63,248 nt of DNA from Candidatus Desulfovibrio intestinipullorum (GTDB lineage Bacteria; Desulfobacterota; Desulfovibrionia; Desulfovibrionales; Desulfovibrionaceae). Positions 59,856 through 63,248 of this stretch are shown in pieces. The position numbers and the translations under genes are program-made. The notes beneath the pieces were generated by a model. It had not been told where the DNA came from and searched no databases. It saw only the letters and a list, made by a program, of their open reading frames with translations. The stretch is taken from assembly GCA_019113165.1 (NCBI GenBank), contig DXHV01000070.1:1-63248 (forward strand), read 5' to 3'. How positions within the stretch are numbered: the first letter of the stretch is position 1; each line of letters begins with the position of its first letter.

Positions 59856-62077
59856 CAGAAAGACTGTCCTATGCTGATGTAGAACTGAACGGGCGGGTCC
59901 ACATCCTTGAGGGGAACGGCAACGTCAAGGCGCACGGGACCGATGGGCGTGAAGTAGCGCACACCCAGGCCTGCGCCCCAGTCCATGTCCGTGTCGAACT
60001 GGGGCATTTCCTCGGTATAGAGCTTGCCGCCGTCCAGAAAGGCCACCAGGCCCAGGGACTTGTTTATCTTGAAGCGGCTTTCCAGATTGACCATCTGATA
60101 GGAACGGCCGCCTATGGGGTCGCCGTTCTCGTCCATGGGGCCAATCTGCTGATAGCCATAGCCGCGCACGGTATCCATGCCGCCCAGATAGAAGCGCTGG
60201 GTGGAGGGCAGGATGTGCAGCGGTGCTCCGCTCAGGGAGCCCAGTCCCACCCTGCCGGCAAGGACGAGCTTGTCGTCCGGACGGCCGCTGCGCCTTGTGA
60301 AGGGCGCCCAGTAGCCGGACAGGACCAGTTCCGTGCCCACGGCATTGAAGCTGCCCTCGTACTCGCCGGTCATGGGACGGACAGTGAGCTCGGTGCGCGT
60401 GCCGGATACGGGGTTGCGGAAATTGTTTCTCGTGTCCCTGCGCACGCGCAGCAGGGCCCCGTAGATGCTGTAGGGCTGGCGACTGTGTTCCGTGTCCTTC
60501 AGCATGCCGCTGTCGGCAAAGACGCCAGCCAGCGTGCCCCAGGTGCGGTTCCAGCGGCGCATGATGCCTGCTCCGGCCATGACGCCGGTCCTGTCGTAGG
60601 CATCGGTCGTCTCGTCCATGAAGGAGGCGACGCCGCGCAGGGTCTGCATCTTGGAGAGGAAGGCGGGCTTTCTGAAGTCCAGCTCGACCCCGCGGTTGGT
60701 GGAGGTATAGGGCGCGGTGATGCTCAGTTTTTCGCCATTGCCAAGGAGGTTTCTGTGCTCCCAGTGTGCTTCGGCACCAAAGCCCGTGTCCGTGTCGTAG
60801 CGCAGCATGCCGCCCACGGTGCGGTGCTTGGCATCTTCAAGCAGGATGCCCACGGGCTTCTGGGACAGGGTTGTGGGGCTGCCCCCTTCCCTCTGCTCCT
60901 GATTGACCAGGGTGACGTTCTGGAAGAGGCCCGTGCGGCGCAGGAAACTCACGTACCCGTCCACCTTGCGCGAATCCCACAGGGTGGAGCTCGTCTGCCA
61001 GAGGGCAAGCCTGGAGAGGTAGGTGCTGCTCACACTGCTCTCGCCAAGAAAGAGCAGTCTGCCAATGGTGGCCGCCTCGCCGGGATCGACTTCCACCAGG
61101 ATGTTCAGGGTACGCCGGTTGCGGTCGAGGTAATAGTACTCCTCGCGGATCCTGGCGTCGGGAAAGCCGTTGCGCTGCAGGCGGCCGGGGATTTTCTGCA
61201 CGCCGTCGAGAACCTGCTGGGCCGTGGCCGGCCGGCCTTGCCGCACGCCGGGCAGGCGGTGGGCGCTGAAGATGAAATCCTTGCGGTCCCGGATCTTTTC
61301 CGGAATCCGCGGATAGGGGCTGTAGATGATGCTGATGTCGCCCACCACGTAGCGCCGGCCCGGTCGCAGGATGATGGTGACCTGGGCCTTGCCGGTCTCG
61401 GCGCCGGTAATGCGCTTTTCTGCCTCGCCGTCGTAATAGCCTTCAGAGGCCATGTACTTGAGCGCCGTCTCCACATCCTTCTGGGCCCGCAGTTCAAGAC
61501 CGAGCTCGCCGTCGGGCGGCGTGTCCTTCAGGCTTACAAGCTGGCTCTGTCCTTCCATGCCCTGGGCAAGCTCCGCGGCATGCTCGTCGAGCGTCAGGGG
61601 CTCATCCGGCAGGGATGCACTGTCGGCCAGATCCGGATCTTTTGTAGTATCTGTAGTATTTGTATTGTCACCGGACAGCTCTGAAGACTGATTTCTGGAG
61701 GTATCATTTTCAGATGAACTGTCCTCTCTCTCCTCTTCGTCTTCCTGCGCCGGCTTGTCGGCGGCCTTCTGGGTATGGAGCATGCCCCGCGAGCCTTCAA
61801 CGACAAAGGTCACTTCGTAAGGCAGGGGCTGGGAGAGGTCTTCCTCGCTTTCCTGGGTCTTGCCGGGCCCTGGTCTCTGCTTGAAGTTGCCGTCAAAGAT
61901 GAGACCGCAGCTGCAGACCAGGGGCAGCAGGAGTACAAGACTCATGAGGCGTGCCAGCAGACCGGAGGCATCAAAGAGCGTCCGAAACGTCGTCTGGCAG
62001 GAGGCGGCCTGGGGGAGGGAGGAGGTGGTACCGTGACACGCGGAGCGTCCGGGCCTGGATGAAGAGGGCTTGCGCAA
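59855..62077 (-). CDS. tamA: TamA-like outer-membrane protein (Omp85 family)
   Basis: A 740-residue Omp85 protein, partner of TamB. A hydrophobic signal (GLLARLMSLVLLLPLVCSC, with a Cys pair that may be lipidated) is followed by a long very acidic Ser/Thr/Asp/Asn-rich stretch (~105-165) before three POTRA-like domains (~165-380) and a 16-stranded barrel containing the VRGYGYQQIGP motif of loop 6 (V/IRGY). The start is TTG at 62077, chosen because AGGAGG lies six bases before it. The acidic insert before the POTRA domains is unusual for TamA. Confidence 0.9.
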   Translation of the reverse strand: MRKPSSSRPGRSACHGTTSSLPQAASCQTTFRTLFDASGLLARLMSLVLLLPLVCSCGLIFDGNFKQRPGPGKTQESEEDLSQPLPYEVTFVVEGSRGMLHTQKAADKPAQEDEEEREDSSSENDTSRNQSSELSGDNTNTTDTTKDPDLADSASLPDEPLTLDEHAAELAQGMEGQSQLVSLKDTPPDGELGLELRAQKDVETALKYMASEGYYDGEAEKRITGAETGKAQVTIILRPGRRYVVGDISIIYSPYPRIPEKIRDRKDFIFSAHRLPGVRQGRPATAQQVLDGVQKIPGRLQRNGFPDARIREEYYYLDRNRRTLNILVEVDPGEAATIGRLLFLGESSVSSTYLSRLALWQTSSTLWDSRKVDGYVSFLRRTGLFQNVTLVNQEQREGGSPTTLSQKPVGILLEDAKHRTVGGMLRYDTDTGFGAEAHWEHRNLLGNGEKLSITAPYTSTNRGVELDFRKPAFLSKMQTLRGVASFMDETTDAYDRTGVMAGAGIMRRWNRTWGTLAGVFADSGMLKDTEHSRQPYSIYGALLRVRRDTRNNFRNPVSGTRTELTVRPMTGEYEGSFNAVGTELVLSGYWAPFTRRSGRPDDKLVLAGRVGLGSLSGAPLHILPSTQRFYLGGMDTVRGYGYQQIGPMDENGDPIGGRSYQMVNLESRFKINKSLGLVAFLDGGKLYTEEMPQFDTDMDWGAGLGVRYFTPIGPVRLDVAVPLKDVDPPVQFYISIGQSF

Positions 62078-62483
62078 GGGATTCCTCCTCGGAAGAGGCG
62101 GGCAGAACCAGAATCCGCTTTCGGGCAGGATCTGTCTGCAGGGTGAAGAAACCGGAAGGACAGAGAGGACGGGAAAGACGGAAAGTCAGGGGCAGGGCAG
62201 CGGGCTTTCGGGACGAAGCCGGAACAGGGCGTTCCTCCCGGCCTTCAGGGACAGAGGAACCGGCCTCCGAGGTCTGTCCCTGCCCAGCGTTGCGTCAAGG
62301 GGGCGGGGACAAAACGTCTAGCATTTGCCCTGGGAAAAGTGTAGAGCATCGCTATGCTGCCTGTACAGGAAAAACAGGAAGGCAGGTGTTCTGACAGGGT
62401 CCCTGTGCCTGCCCTGCCGGGACGTCCCGGGCCTGAACACGCGCTTGTGCATAACGGGAAAAATTTTTCAAACGAGGATGGCG
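62078..62483. other. Intergenic region between tamA and the DsrE-like gene
   Basis: About 400 bp with no credible gene. It must hold the promoters of both flanking genes; no clear boxes were assigned. Confidence 0.4.
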
Positions 62484-62588
62484 ATGAATCTCAATCTTGT
62501 ACTTCATGTGGACTTGAACGATCCGCAGAGGCTCAACATGGCCTTTGACAATGTTGCCAACTATATCCTAAGAGTAGAGCAAAAGTAG
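62484..62588 (+). pseudogene. DsrE-like gene, cut short by an insertion sequence
   Basis: Only 34 residues are left: MNLNLVLHVDLNDPQRLNMAFDNVANYIL, then VEQK and a stop. The opening resembles small DsrE-family sulfur-carrier-like proteins, which begin with a strand NIVLHV and a helix containing NAANY. ATG 62484 is supported by GAGG six bases upstream. The frame ends where IS sequence begins (GTAGAACCATA at 62585), so the TAG stop is made by the insertion. The remainder should lie beyond the window. Confidence 0.6.
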
Positions 62589-63248
62589 AACCATACGGTT
62601 ATCGTGTCAACAAAATTATAATTTTTTCAAGCAATTACTTTACTCCCATTGCCGTAAGTGCTATGGAAAATATGGTTCTACTGAGAACCATACTCGCTTT
62701 GGGGGGAATATGGCTTTCATCAAGGTGCAAAAACTGGTCAGAAATGAGCATGGAGAGGTACTTTCAGGTTCAGCAGCGATAATGGATACTGTCTACACTC
62801 CCGGCTCTCGCAACTTCTCAAAACACAGAGTAATTGAGAGTCTTGGCAAGGTAGTATACTTTGATAAGAACTTGAAATTAGGCATCTTTCAATCTCCTCT
62901 CAGAGGTTTGGTCGAGTACTGTTCGACGACTGGAGAGTTTAAGGATGTGGCTCTTGATGACCCAAGACTCCCTCCCAAATTGCTACCTGTTGACCCCAAT
63001 TTCCACACCACATTTGGCGATGCCTGGTTCCTGATGGAATTTCTGAAAAAGCATGGTCTGGACAGGGTTCTCGGTGGTGTTTTTCAGAAAAAAACGCTGT
63101 GCCAGCGCCTCTGGGCTCACCTCCTTCACAGTGTTGTCAAGGATGGAAGCAAGATCAGTTGCGAGGACTGGGTGGGAAGATCTTTTGTGTCCCACCTCAT
63201 AGATGCAGTCCCTCTGCATAGTCTCAAGGGCGATACGTCCTACTTTGC
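62585..63248 (+). mobile_element. IS1634-type insertion sequence, left part
   Basis: The probable left end is near 62585 with GTAGAACCATA (62585-62595). An inverted copy TATGGTTCTAC lies at 62671-62681 and a third partial GAACCATAC follows, forming a hairpin just before the transposase start. The right end is outside the window. Confidence 0.65.
62710..63248 (+). CDS. IS1634-family transposase, N-terminal part
   Basis: An open frame from ATG 62710 (GGGGGGA just before) to the window edge without a stop, about 179 residues. It starts MAFIKVQKLVRNEHGEVLSG and contains YTPGSRNFSKHRVIESLGKV, then TFGDAWFLMEFLKKHGLDRVL, the layout of IS1634/IS4-superfamily DDE transposases, whose catalytic Asp residues come later and are not in view. 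GC content is lower than in neighbouring genes, as is usual for a recent insertion. Confidence 0.8.
   Translation, partial: MAFIKVQKLVRNEHGEVLSGSAAIMDTVYTPGSRNFSKHRVIESLGKVVYFDKNLKLGIFQSPLRGLVEYCSTTGEFKDVALDDPRLPPKLLPVDPNFHTTFGDAWFLMEFLKKHGLDRVLGGVFQKKTLCQRLWAHLLHSVVKDGSKISCEDWVGRSFVSHLIDAVPLHSLKGDTSYF

Overview
The window looks like chromosomal DNA of a gut-type sulfate- or sulfite-reducing bacterium of the Desulfovibrionaceae. This is inferred from gene content: a one-polypeptide pyruvate:ferredoxin oxidoreductase, a two-domain Pta with AckA, a SelB elongation factor, a short-Q-loop cytochrome bd oxidase, an EpsC-type serine acetyltransferase and a TamA/TamB pair, in GC-rich coding DNA with occasional very AT-rich intergenic islands. 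No rRNA or species-specific marker is present, so the genus is left open.

Layout. 1-1088: an IS5-family transposase split by a 182-bp MITE-like insertion, next to tRNA-Ser(GCU). 1.5-5.5 kb: glnS, tRNA-Lys, a serine acetyltransferase overlapping a tiny lipoprotein gene, and lepB. 5.5-13.1 kb (minus strand): ackA, pta and por, the acetyl-CoA/acetate/ATP module. 13.7-19.7 kb (minus): a CoA-disulfide reductase-rhodanese fusion behind selB, then ispH and dus, with a TnpB tail relic just upstream of dus. 20-22.2 kb: a lytic transglycosylase and an OmpH/Skp-like lipoprotein. 22.5-31.6 kb (minus): cydAB, argJ, the str operon rpsL-rpsG-fusA, a His-rich protein and a secreted protein coupled to valS. 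Two near-identical ~100-bp inverted-repeat elements each supply the TAG stop of the gene they abut (cydB and the His-rich protein). 34.3-40.3 kb: a BPL_N-type protein, a methyltransferase, htpG, a lipoprotein and htpX.

The most unusual part is 40.35-54.57 kb. A minus-strand arm (asnB-like amidotransferase, GT4 glycosyltransferase, polysaccharide-deacetylase-like protein, AONS-type PLP enzyme) and a plus-strand arm (1135-residue acyltransferase-ACP-KR-like-DH-like protein with no ketosynthase, TolC-like protein, periplasmic adaptor, Wzx-like flippase) face away from a ~1-kb, partly extremely AT-rich divergent intergenic region. I read it as an undescribed candidate cluster for an acyl/amino-ketone-containing glycolipid or polysaccharide and its export. 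The enzyme families are recognised; the product and pathway are inference.

The right end carries rlmN, tamB-tamA (minus), then a short DsrE-like gene cut by an IS1634-type insertion sequence whose transposase runs off the window.
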